DNA of 20,571 bases from Kangiellaceae bacterium (GTDB lineage: Bacteria > Pseudomonadota > Gammaproteobacteria > Enterobacterales > Kangiellaceae), in NCBI GenBank assembly GCA_030148365.1, contig JASBTO010000211.1:1-20571 (forward strand). The letters are read 5' to 3'. Under the pieces are notes generated by a model. That model did not search any database. It was not told the DNA's origin and was given only the letters and a program-made list of their open reading frames with translations. The position numbers and the translations under genes were made by a program. Positions 1 through 6,168 of the stretch are shown piece after piece; positions within the stretch are counted from its first letter, which is position 1; the number at the start of each line of letters is the position of its first letter.

Positions 1-105
1 GCCGCCAGCTAACCGGCCCGGCCTGATCGCCCAATAATCTGAGGATTTCCGTCGCGGTAACTCGATTGGAATGCTTGCGCGAAGAAATTCGCTGTTTTGT
101 CACCG

Positions 106-135
106 TTGACACCTGCCTTAAGATTTCAGTACAGT
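106..135 (+). promoter_or_regulatory. Promoter of tRNA-Leu
   Basis: A perfect -35 box TTGACA (106-111) is followed after 18 nt by TACAGT (130-135, 4 of 6 matches to TATAAT). Initiation would fall near 142, a few bases before the tRNA. The segment after the -10 is C-rich (CCGCACCCCC), as is common at stringently controlled stable-RNA promoters. The boxes were read directly; their use is inferred. Confidence 0.7.
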
Positions 136-148
136 CCGCACCCCCTGT

Positions 149-235
149 GCCCAGGTGGTGAAATTGGTAGACACGCTAGCTTCAGGTGCTAGTGGGGGTA
201 ACCCCGTGGAGGTTCAAGTCCTCTCCTCGGCACCA
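149..235 (+). tRNA. tRNA-Leu (anticodon CAG)
   Basis: An 87-nt type II tRNA with an encoded CCA end. The acceptor strands GCCCAGG and CCTCGGC pair except for one C-C mismatch. The D-arm carries AATTGGTAGA. The anticodon stem CTAGC/GCTAG encloses TTCAGGT with CAG at 183-185. A long variable arm (GTGGGGGTAACCCCGT) and the T-arm GAGG-TTCAAGT-CCTC follow. The long variable arm and anticodon identify leucine. The last 15 nt are repeated 129 bp downstream. Confidence 0.97.
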
Positions 236-327
236 TCTTCTCTTTCCTGTTCTCTGACACCTTTACGCTGACGATCCGGACATAGCTCTCTCTACCTAGA
301 GGACTATTCCAGCCGTTCCAGGTATTC
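221..327 (+). repeat. tRNA-tail direct repeat, copy 1
   Basis: This copy starts inside the tRNA-Leu T-stem/acceptor region and runs into the downstream spacer. It matches copy 2 at a constant offset of 129 bp. The first 28 nt (221-248, the tRNA end plus TCTTCTCTTTCCT) are identical to 350-377. The block AGAGGACTATTCC (298-310) and most of the next 17 nt also match. The middle is diverged but has the same length. It resembles the organisation of the E. coli tyrT operon, where spacer repeats each contain the 3' end of the tRNA gene (rtT repeats). Confidence 0.85.
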
Positions 328-349
328 ACGGCGCTCACTGACGTTCGCC

Positions 350-456
350 CTCTCCTCGGCACCATCTTCTCTTTCCTCTACTCTGTAACAACTGCAACCG
401 CTGTCCTGACTGAGCATTCTCAGCCAAGAGGACTATTCCGGCTGCTCCAGGTATTC
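350..456 (+). repeat. tRNA-tail direct repeat, copy 2
   Basis: This is the second copy of the 129-bp unit. It starts with the final 15 nt of tRNA-Leu, including CCA (350-364), without the rest of a tRNA. It ends just before the stop codon of the opposing hydrolase gene. Because offset and length are conserved through the diverged middle, it looks like one tandem duplication followed by drift, not two independent insertions. No convincing rho-independent terminator is visible between the tRNA and the hydrolase. Confidence 0.85.
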
Positions 457-468
457 GCAGCTAGAATT

Positions 469-1734
469 TCAATCGTATTCTTCGCTGCTGAACCCGTGTT
501 CCGCCAGCCACCGGGCCATCACCTGCCAATAGCCATCGGTGTACTGCATGTTGCCGTTTGCATCGCGCACCAGGAAACTGTGTCCGGCGTCGGCGATGGT
601 CACGACAACCAGATCAGGATTCTGTTGCTTGGCCTTGTCCAGCGCCTTCATACTGGCCCCGTAGGGCACGTTTTCATCATGCTCCGCGAGGAACCAGAGG
701 ACGGGTATCCTGAGTCGGCCGGCATCTTTGGCCGGCTCCAGTTGCATGTTCTCCGTGATTTGTCGCCACCATCCCTGCTCCACCGTTTGCCAGCTGCCGA
801 AAGCGGGTTCAAACCAGTCTTGCTGGCGTGCTTTCTCCAGTCGCGCCTGCGCCGCTTCGCGTGAACCGCCGGCCCGGGCGAACTCATGGAGTGCCAGCCG
901 AAAGTCAGCGGCTTTTTGGGTAATATCTCCGGGCAGCCCCTCTGCCTGCCATTCCTCCCAACGTTCGTGATTGGTTCCGATCCCGACATTCACCGCCGGC
1001 GCCGCCCTTTGCAGCAGAAATGCAACGGATGGATTTTTCAACACCACTGCCGGGGCGTACCAACCCGACTGACTTGTGGCTGACAGGCCAATGCGCTCCT
1101 TGTCGATGTTCGGCTGTGCTTTCAACCATGCCAGGGCGGCGCCGACATCACCTGCGAGTTCCCTGTAGGTCGCCTGGCGCCAGTCGCCCGTTGACCCGCC
1201 GACGCCGCGTTTGTCGAAACCCAGAACGGCAAAGCCCTGCTCAAGAAAGAATCCGGTCCAGGCGCCGGCGTGCCGGTTCACCGGGCCAGAGCCATGGGCG
1301 AGCACCACGGCCGGAAACGGGCCTTCGACTGGCGGCTGATAGAGGGGTCCAGCCAGTTCGATATCGCCGTTTGCAAATTGCGCCGCCCGGGTAACCGGTT
1401 TCATAATCCGGTGGGCGAGCAGGGTCTTGCCATCATATGTTTGCCACCGCATTCGATCTCCCTGCCCTTCAAAGGACAGTTCCTGGTTGCCGAATTTGTC
1501 TTTGAAACCGCCTTCGTCCCGGATGAATGCCCCGCCCCGCGCTACGGTCTCCGTATCAAGATAGAGCAGCATGACGTCGCCGGCTTCGTCAAAACGCCCG
1601 CCGGTTACCCGGATCCCGTCCTCGAATTCGTAGGTACCGTTATAGTCCGCAAGAGACTCGCTATCTGAAGCCTCAAAAACGCCGCCTGAAATCAGCAACA
1701 ACAGAAATGCGATGCTGTAGTTTTGAAAATCCAT
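469..1734 (-). CDS. Secreted alpha/beta hydrolase (S33/dienelactone-hydrolase-like)
   Basis: A 421-aa protein with a signal-like hydrophobic N-terminus (about residues 7-22, though with no basic residues in front). An N-terminal beta-rich region (about 25-115) precedes an alpha/beta-hydrolase domain (about 120-415). The oxyanion strand is AVVLAHGSGP (142-151). The nucleophile elbow is ATSQSGW with Ser221 as likely nucleophile; it carries Ser where a GxSxG motif has its second Gly. Acid candidate is Asp353 (AEHDENVP) and His385 lies in DAGHSFL. Likely an esterase or peptidase-like hydrolase of the periplasm; the substrate cannot be told. The start is supported by GGAGG 4 nt upstream of ATG. 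It stands alone and converges on the tRNA. Confidence 0.85.
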   Translation of the reverse strand: MDFQNYSIAFLLLLISGGVFEASDSESLADYNGTYEFEDGIRVTGGRFDEAGDVMLLYLDTETVARGGAFIRDEGGFKDKFGNQELSFEGQGDRMRWQTYDGKTLLAHRIMKPVTRAAQFANGDIELAGPLYQPPVEGPFPAVVLAHGSGPVNRHAGAWTGFFLEQGFAVLGFDKRGVGGSTGDWRQATYRELAGDVGAALAWLKAQPNIDKERIGLSATSQSGWYAPAVVLKNPSVAFLLQRAAPAVNVGIGTNHERWEEWQAEGLPGDITQKAADFRLALHEFARAGGSREAAQARLEKARQQDWFEPAFGSWQTVEQGWWRQITENMQLEPAKDAGRLRIPVLWFLAEHDENVPYGASMKALDKAKQQNPDLVVVTIADAGHSFLVRDANGNMQYTDGYWQVMARWLAEHGFSSEEYD

Positions 1735-1842
1735 GCTTCCTCCAACTTTATACCTGCAGATTCGACTGTAACGGGATGTTGGTGATTCAGTTTACTTCGC
1801 GCAGTCGAAAATATCCTCGAGACAAAATCACGGACGGTAATA

Positions 1843-1870
1843 TTGCCATCCGGTCCTGTGGCATTTAAAT
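1843..1870 (+). promoter_or_regulatory. Possible cysK promoter
   Basis: TTGCCA (5 of 6 matches to the -35 consensus) is separated by 16 nt from TTAAAT (4 of 6 to the -10). It would give a leader of roughly 205 nt that includes both hairpins upstream of cysK. The match is weak and could be chance. Confidence 0.3.
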
Positions 1871-1912
1871 CACTCTAGATAGTTCATGATCGTCGCGATC
1901 TTAAGTGTCTCT

Positions 1913-1933
1913 CTACGGTGGGCTTTGCCGTAG
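1913..1933 (+). other. Hairpin in cysK leader (distal)
   Basis: CTACGG (1913-1918) pairs with CCGTAG (1928-1933), extendable by three wobble pairs. It lies about 150 nt before the cysK start. It is not followed by a T-run, so it is not a terminator. Confidence 0.4.
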
Positions 1934-2034
1934 CAGATACACATATTCCGCGCGCTACCCTGAAGTTGCCCCCCTTTTGGCTCCACGTGCCTTGCCTTTA
2001 CAAGCCCCTGTTTTTACACTCATCTCTTTATGCC

Positions 2035-2053
2035 CGGACATGCTGCATGTCCG
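2035..2053 (+). promoter_or_regulatory. Perfect inverted repeat just upstream of cysK ribosome site
   Basis: CGGACATG (2035-2042), spacer CTG, CATGTCCG (2046-2053). The 8-bp perfect arms end 20 nt before the AGGAGG of cysK. It could act as an RNA hairpin in the leader or as a DNA operator. I do not recognise the binding protein. Confidence 0.5.
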
Positions 2054-2084
2054 CGGTAAGGGAAACCCGGTCCAGGAGGACGCC

Positions 2085-3047
2085 ATGATCTACGACTCCA
2101 TTCTCGATACCATAGGCAAGACGCCGGTTATCCGCATCAATCGCCTCGCCCCCGAGCATGTCACCATGTATGTCAAAGCCGAATATTTCAATCCGCTGGC
2201 ATCCGTGAAGGATCGTCTGGCTTTTGCCATCATCAATGACGCCGAGCAGAAAGGCGACATCAGCCCCGGCCAGACGGTTGTTGAAGCGACGTCGGGAAAT
2301 ACCGGCATCGCGCTCGCCATGGTTTGCGCGGCCAAAGGTTATCCTTTTGTGGCGGTCATGGCGGAGACCTTTTCAGTTGAGCGGCGCAAATTGATGCGGG
2401 CCCTTGGTGCCAGGGTCGTGCTTACTCCTGCCGAGGAGCGAGGCTCCGGCATGGTGCGCGCCGCCGAAGCCCTGGCGAAAAAACACGGCTGGTTCCTCGC
2501 CCGCCAATTCGAGAACTATGCCAACCCGGCCTATCACCGAAATACCACGGGTCCGGAAATCCTTCTGGATTTTGCCGGTAAGCGCCTTGATTATTTTGTC
2601 AGCGGCTATGGTACCGGCGGCACCATTACCGGCGCCGGTGAAATGCTGAAAAAGGCCAGGCCGGACATCAGGGTTATCGCGACTGAACCTGAAGGCGCCG
2701 CGCTTCTGTCGGGCAAGGAATGGCAGCCGCACATGATCCAGGGCTGGACGCCGGACTTTGTCGCGGACGTGATGAGTCGTGATATCTATGACGAGATCAT
2801 CACGGTCAAGGATCTCGAATCACGGGATATGGCGCTCGAGCTGGCGCAAAAGGAAGGTCTCTTTTGCGGCATCTCCGCGGGTGCGACCTTTCTCGCCGCC
2901 CTCAAGGTCGCCGAGAAAGCGGAGCCCGGTTCGGTCCTGCTGGCGATGTTGCCCGACACGGGCGAAAGATATCTCAGTACCGTGATGTTCGAAGATATCT
3001 CCGAGGGCTCGGACGAAGAATTGCTCGAAGGCCTGGATTGGCGTTAG
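2085..3047 (+). CDS. cysK: Cysteine synthase A (O-acetylserine sulfhydrylase)
   Basis: Forms L-cysteine from O-acetyl-L-serine and sulfide, the last step of sulfate assimilation; cytosolic and PLP-dependent. The 320-aa product has the expected length and motifs. The PLP-lysine motif is NPLASVKDR (Lys42), the substrate loop is TSGNTG (69-74), the phosphate loop is GTGGTITGAG, and GISAGA and PDTGERY are near the C-terminus. ARQFENYANPAYH resembles CysK more than CysM, though a CysM-like isoform cannot be excluded. The start is set by AGGAGG at the right distance and by MIYDSILDTIGKTP, a typical N-terminus. The upstream in-frame extension is rejected. It probably has its own promoter and a long leader. 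Confidence 0.9.
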   Translation: MIYDSILDTIGKTPVIRINRLAPEHVTMYVKAEYFNPLASVKDRLAFAIINDAEQKGDISPGQTVVEATSGNTGIALAMVCAAKGYPFVAVMAETFSVERRKLMRALGARVVLTPAEERGSGMVRAAEALAKKHGWFLARQFENYANPAYHRNTTGPEILLDFAGKRLDYFVSGYGTGGTITGAGEMLKKARPDIRVIATEPEGAALLSGKEWQPHMIQGWTPDFVADVMSRDIYDEIITVKDLESRDMALELAQKEGLFCGISAGATFLAALKVAEKAEPGSVLLAMLPDTGERYLSTVMFEDISEGSDEELLEGLDWR

Positions 3048-3168
3048 GTGCTACCGGCACAAATCCAGAAACGACTGCCCCGGCTTGTGTTGCCGGAACC
3101 AACCATGGCACTCTGAAGCTCAATTTGCTTTACCTTCGCCACTCAAACTGATGAAAAAAGGACAAACC

Positions 3169-3801
3169 ATGAACCTGCCACTGAAATGCATTGCCGTCGC
3201 CTTCCTGGCTGCAGGCAGTCTGAATGCCGTTGCCGCAGAATCCTATACCCTTGAACCCAACCACACCCAGGTCCTCTTTACCTGGAATCATTTCGGTTTT
3301 TCAAACCCCAGTGCCAACTTCGAAACTATCGACGGGACCCTTCAGTGGGACGAGCAAAACCCCGAAAATTCTTCAGTGAAAATCTCTATACCCGTCGACA
3401 GCCTTGATGCCCATGTTGAAAAGTTTGATGCCCACTTGCGCAGCGAAGATTTTTTTGAGATGGACAAATACCCGACCATCACTTTCAACAGTACGGACGT
3501 AAAACGGGGCGCAGAAGAAAACCAGTTTATTATTAGCGGTGATTTGACCATGCATGGTATCACCCAATCAGTCGACCTCGACGCAACCCTGACCAAGTCC
3601 GGACAGCACCCTTCCTGGCAAGCTCCAGCCCTAGGATTTGACGCCACCACCACACTTAAGCGATCTGATTTCGATCTTGACAAGTACGCTCCCGCGGTCA
3701 GCGATGAAGTACAACTCAAGATTACTGTGGAAGCAGTGCAAACAGAGGGATATGAAGCTGCGCTGAAAGCCCGGGAAGCGCGCAAGGCCAGCGCCAACTG
3801 A
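3169..3801 (+). CDS. YceI-family periplasmic lipid-binding-like protein
   Basis: A 210-aa protein with a Sec signal peptide (MNLPLKCIAVAFLAAGSLNAVAA, cleavage near residue 23) followed by one YceI domain. Typical features are ESYTLEPNHTQVLFTWNHFGFS, the segment HLRSEDFFEMDKYPTITFNST, and GDLTMHGITQSVDLDATL. YceI proteins are lipocalin-like beta-barrels that bind long isoprenoid or amphiphilic ligands in the periplasm; the ligand here is unknown. The start at 3169 is preferred over the in-frame ATG at 3151 because AAAAGGA lies at a good distance and the signal peptide then starts normally. It lies 121 bp after cysK in the same direction and is closed by a clear terminator. Confidence 0.9.
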   Translation: MNLPLKCIAVAFLAAGSLNAVAAESYTLEPNHTQVLFTWNHFGFSNPSANFETIDGTLQWDEQNPENSSVKISIPVDSLDAHVEKFDAHLRSEDFFEMDKYPTITFNSTDVKRGAEENQFIISGDLTMHGITQSVDLDATLTKSGQHPSWQAPALGFDATTTLKRSDFDLDKYAPAVSDEVQLKITVEAVQTEGYEAALKAREARKASAN

Positions 3802-3811
3802 CCGATTTTAC

Positions 3812-3846
3812 AGCTTCACCGGGTCGGGCCCCGGTGAGCTTTTATT
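3812..3846 (+). terminator. Rho-independent terminator after the YceI gene
   Basis: AGCT-(T)-CACCGGG (3812-3823) pairs with CCCGGTG-AGCT (3830-3840), leaving a short loop and one bulged T, followed by TTTTATT. It starts 11 nt after the stop codon. Confidence 0.85.
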
Positions 3847-3850
3847 ACTG

Positions 3851-3880
3851 CCTGCAATAATTCCCTCCTGTTATTGCAGG
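3851..3880. repeat. Perfect 10-bp inverted repeat
   Basis: CCTGCAATAA (3851-3860) and TTATTGCAGG (3871-3880) are exact reverse complements around a 10-nt spacer. It lies 5 nt after the terminator tail and about 180 bp before the CHRD gene. It has no T-run, so it may be an operator or a second transcript-end hairpin; function unknown. Confidence 0.6.
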
Positions 3881-3978
3881 CGTCCCCGCCCATTTCTGTC
3901 AATCAATTTTACAGTCAGCCCGGACCCTGTCGTTATTGGTCGCCCTTATTGACTGATAAGCTTGAACTTTTTTGTTTC

Positions 3979-3994
3979 CGGCCCAATTTTTGCG
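3979..3994 (+). promoter_or_regulatory. Weak sigma-54-like element upstream of the CHRD gene
   Basis: CGGCCCAATTTTTGCG has GG and GC at the -24/-12 spacing, plus C4, C6 and TTGC, but lacks TGGCA. The predicted start would be near 4005, giving a leader of about 58 nt. Unlike the two strong sites in this window, no GGGGCATAT-type palindrome lies near -95. It is a marginal candidate. Confidence 0.3.
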
Positions 3995-4062
3995 GCAATT
4001 TCTGATTGCGTTAACGGACGTTACGCACCGAAAATAAACTTCAGTAATGGAGGACGATGAAT

Positions 4063-4659
4063 ATGAAATTGCGCAAATTTCTTTCAATTCTCAGCAGCGG
4101 GCTGTTTCTCAGTCTTGCCCTGACCCTGCCCGTCAGGGCCGAGTTAATCAATTTTGTCGCCACCCTCGATGGCAGCCAGGAAGTGCCTCCCAACGCCTCC
4201 ACCGCTACGGGATTTGCGACTTTTACCCTGGATACCACAGCACTCACCTTTGAATATGAAATCACCCTCGTCGGCCTTGACCTCGACGGCCTTCAGACCC
4301 CCGGGGATGCCACCGATGACGTCACCGGTCTGCATTTTCACAATCAGGCTTTTGGCGTTAACGGGCCTATCGATTTTGGCGTGCTCGGCCTGATGCAGGA
4401 CCTGGATGATCTGGTGGTCGATCCGGTCGCCGGCACCGTCAGCGGGATCTGGGAGGAGACCGATCCCGCCAACGAAGCCCTGTCGCTGAACATCGGCGAG
4501 CTGCTGGCCGGAAACTTCTATATCAATGTGCATACTGTCGCGATCCCCGCGGGAGAAATTCGCGGACAGATACTGCAGATTACCGAACCCGGCACCCTTG
4601 CTCTGCTCGTTTGTTCACTCTTGGCATTTTATCTGGCCAGGCGACCCGGGCGCCGTTAG
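4063..4659 (+). CDS. Secreted CHRD-domain protein with PEP-CTERM-like sorting tail
   Basis: A 198-aa protein with a signal peptide (MKLRKFLSILSSGLFLSLALTLPVRA) and a CHRD domain (about 28-165). Typical CHRD features are the start FVATLDGSQEVPPNASTATG, the central LHFHN motif, and the end NFYINVHTVAIPAGEIRGQI. The last 26 residues (EPGTLALL, hydrophobic segment, ARRPGRR) fit a PEP-CTERM signal, which exosortase systems process for surface or extracellular display. The role of CHRD domains is poorly known. ATG 4063 is chosen because GGAGG lies 9 nt upstream; ATG 4057 would be only 3 nt from it. It is monocistronic, with its own terminator, and converges on the response-regulator gene. Confidence 0.85.
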   Translation: MKLRKFLSILSSGLFLSLALTLPVRAELINFVATLDGSQEVPPNASTATGFATFTLDTTALTFEYEITLVGLDLDGLQTPGDATDDVTGLHFHNQAFGVNGPIDFGVLGLMQDLDDLVVDPVAGTVSGIWEETDPANEALSLNIGELLAGNFYINVHTVAIPAGEIRGQILQITEPGTLALLVCSLLAFYLARRPGRR

Positions 4660-4682
4660 CGAGAACTTGTTGCCACCCTCTG

Positions 4683-4713
4683 GAAGACCTCTGGCAAAGG
4701 GGTCTTCTTTTTT
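4683..4713 (+). terminator. Rho-independent terminator after the CHRD gene
   Basis: GAAGACCTC (4683-4691) pairs with GGGGTCTTC (4699-4707; 7 Watson-Crick pairs, a T-G wobble and a C-G pair) around a 7-nt loop. It is followed by six T. It lies 23 nt after the stop codon. Confidence 0.85.
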
Positions 4714-4761
4714 GTAAGCGGGTAACTGTATCCCTTTTGCAATCCCTACAGTTCTTCGCAA

Positions 4762-6168
4762 CTAGGAATTATCTTTCAGGCCGTACTTTTCAACCCGGTA
4801 GCGCATGGTGTCCCGACTCAGGTTGAGCAATTTCCCCGCGCCGGTGATATTGCCTTCACACCTTTCCAGAGCTTGCCTGACCAGTGAGATTTCAAGGAGC
4901 TCCAAATCGATACCCTCAGATGGAAGTTGCAATGTTGGCTTTCCGTTTAAAGCTTCCGCGCTTGCATCGGTTCCCAGATAGGTAATGGAAAACAGGGACG
5001 CAGGAGTAATTTCCGGGTCGGCATGAAGGATGACCAGCTGCTCGATGATATTTCGCAGCTCTCGAACATTGCCTGGCCAGTGATAGGATTTGAGAGCGGT
5101 CAACGCGCTTTCTGTAAATTCGGGTTTTTGCCGCCGATAGTGCAAACATCTCTCGGCCATGAAGTGGCGCGCCAGCAAGGGGATGTCGTCTGTCCTTTCC
5201 ATAAGCGACGGGATATGGATTTCCAGTACCTTCAGGCGAAAATAGAGATCAGCTCGAAATTGACCTGCCGCGACCCGCTCCTGCAGGTCCTGATTCGTTG
5301 CAGCCAGGATGCGCACATCCACTTTCCGTTCCTGGTTACTACCCAAACGACGCACCGTTTTTTGCTCGAGTGCCTTCAACAGCTTCGCTTGCAGATTGAT
5401 ATCCAGTTCACCGATCTCATCAATAAAAAGGGTACCACCATCGGCAGCTTCAAAAAGGCCAGGCTTGCGGCTTTTGGCATCGGTAAACGCCCCCCGTTCA
5501 TGTCCGAAAAGCTCCGATTCGAGGAGATTTTCCGGCAGGGCCGCACAATTGACCTCAATAAAAGGCTGTTCCTTGCGATTGCCACCAAAATGTAGAGCCC
5601 GCGCTACGAGTTCCTTGCCGGTACCCGTCTCGCCAGTGATCAGTACCGACGCCGGGGTCGCATTCTGGAGTCCGGATTCAGAGCTGATGAATTGATTGAT
5701 GCGTTGCTTGAGTTCCCTGATAGCTGAGGAATTTCCCACGATTTGGTCAATTGCGCTCCGGTCCGCCTCGCGGCGTTGGAAATACCCCAAAACATTCCTG
5801 ATTTTCGAGTGTGACGCCACCTTCTCCAGCAGCAACGCCAATTCGCTCAGGGCCACAGGTTTGGTCAGGTAATCGTAGAACCCTGCCTTCATCGCCTGTA
5901 CCGCTATTTCCACGCTACCTTCGCCGGTTATGAGAATGGCAGTTATATCCGGTTCGATCCGGCTCAGTTCTTCATACAGCGACAATCCATCCATATCCGG
6001 CAGCCGGTAATCCACCAACACCACATCCGGTCGCGAACCGGGAAAGGCCTTGATGGCTTCCTGACCGTCAGCACAGGAACTGACCGAAAACCCCTTGCCG
6101 GCAAGAAACCTGTGCACATTCTTGCGAAAGGTGGCTTCGTCATCAACGACCATTATGCTGGGTAACAA
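4762..6168 (-). CDS. NtrC-family sigma-54-dependent response regulator
   Basis: A 468-aa transcription activator with three domains. A receiver domain (1-120) has Asp9/Asp10, phospho-acceptor Asp53 and Lys103. A sigma-54 AAA+ domain (about 140-375) has Walker A GETGTGKE (179-186), the sigma-54 loop GAFTDA (226-231) and Walker B with Asp250-Glu251. A Fis-type helix-turn-helix lies at the C-terminus (GNITGAGKLLNLSRDTMRYRVEKYGL). It is predicted to be phosphorylated by the kinase encoded just upstream and to activate RNA polymerase-sigma54. The start is TTG at 6168, with AGGGAG 7 nt before it and a complete first receiver strand; an ATG at 6153 that overlaps the kinase stop (TAATG) would truncate that strand. 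The genes overlap, so translation is probably coupled. Confidence 0.93.
   Translation of the reverse strand: MLPSIMVVDDEATFRKNVHRFLAGKGFSVSSCADGQEAIKAFPGSRPDVVLVDYRLPDMDGLSLYEELSRIEPDITAILITGEGSVEIAVQAMKAGFYDYLTKPVALSELALLLEKVASHSKIRNVLGYFQRREADRSAIDQIVGNSSAIRELKQRINQFISSESGLQNATPASVLITGETGTGKELVARALHFGGNRKEQPFIEVNCAALPENLLESELFGHERGAFTDAKSRKPGLFEAADGGTLFIDEIGELDINLQAKLLKALEQKTVRRLGSNQERKVDVRILAATNQDLQERVAAGQFRADLYFRLKVLEIHIPSLMERTDDIPLLARHFMAERCLHYRRQKPEFTESALTALKSYHWPGNVRELRNIIEQLVILHADPEITPASLFSITYLGTDASAEALNGKPTLQLPSEGIDLELLEISLVRQALERCEGNITGAGKLLNLSRDTMRYRVEKYGLKDNS

Larger units (their letters stand above)
1735..2084. other. 350-bp gene-free region: divergent upstream regions and cysK leader
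   Basis: This space separates the divergent hydrolase and cysK genes. It contains the hydrolase ribosome site, a possible cysK promoter (TTGCCA 1843-1848, 16-nt spacer, TTAAAT 1865-1870; weak), and two hairpins in the presumed cysK leader at 1913-1933 and 2035-2053. An open frame continues upstream of cysK to 1905, but its residues are not typical of CysK and the good ribosome site lies at 2085, so it is treated as untranslated. Confidence 0.5.

Noticed and set aside
340..364. A second tRNA-Leu gene
   Set aside because: Only the last 15 nt of the tRNA are present; no anticodon arm or D-arm precedes them.
1905..2084. A 60-codon N-terminal extension of cysteine synthase
   Set aside because: The extension is not CysK-like, starts without a ribosome site, and AGGAGG lies at the correct distance before ATG 2085, which gives a standard CysK N-terminus.
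3105..3120. TGGCACTCTGAAGCTC before the YceI gene as a sigma-54 promoter
   Set aside because: The GG-to-GC spacing is one base too short for a -24/-12 promoter.
3879..3925. A GGGGCATAT-type palindrome upstream of the CHRD gene
   Set aside because: The segment around -95 from the weak sigma-54 element was examined and has no such motif, so this gene was not added to the proposed regulon.
6151..6153. ATG 6153 (TAATG overlap with the kinase stop) as start of the response regulator
   Set aside because: It would remove part of the first strand of the receiver domain; TTG 6168 keeps it and has AGGGAG at 7 nt. Still possible as a secondary start.
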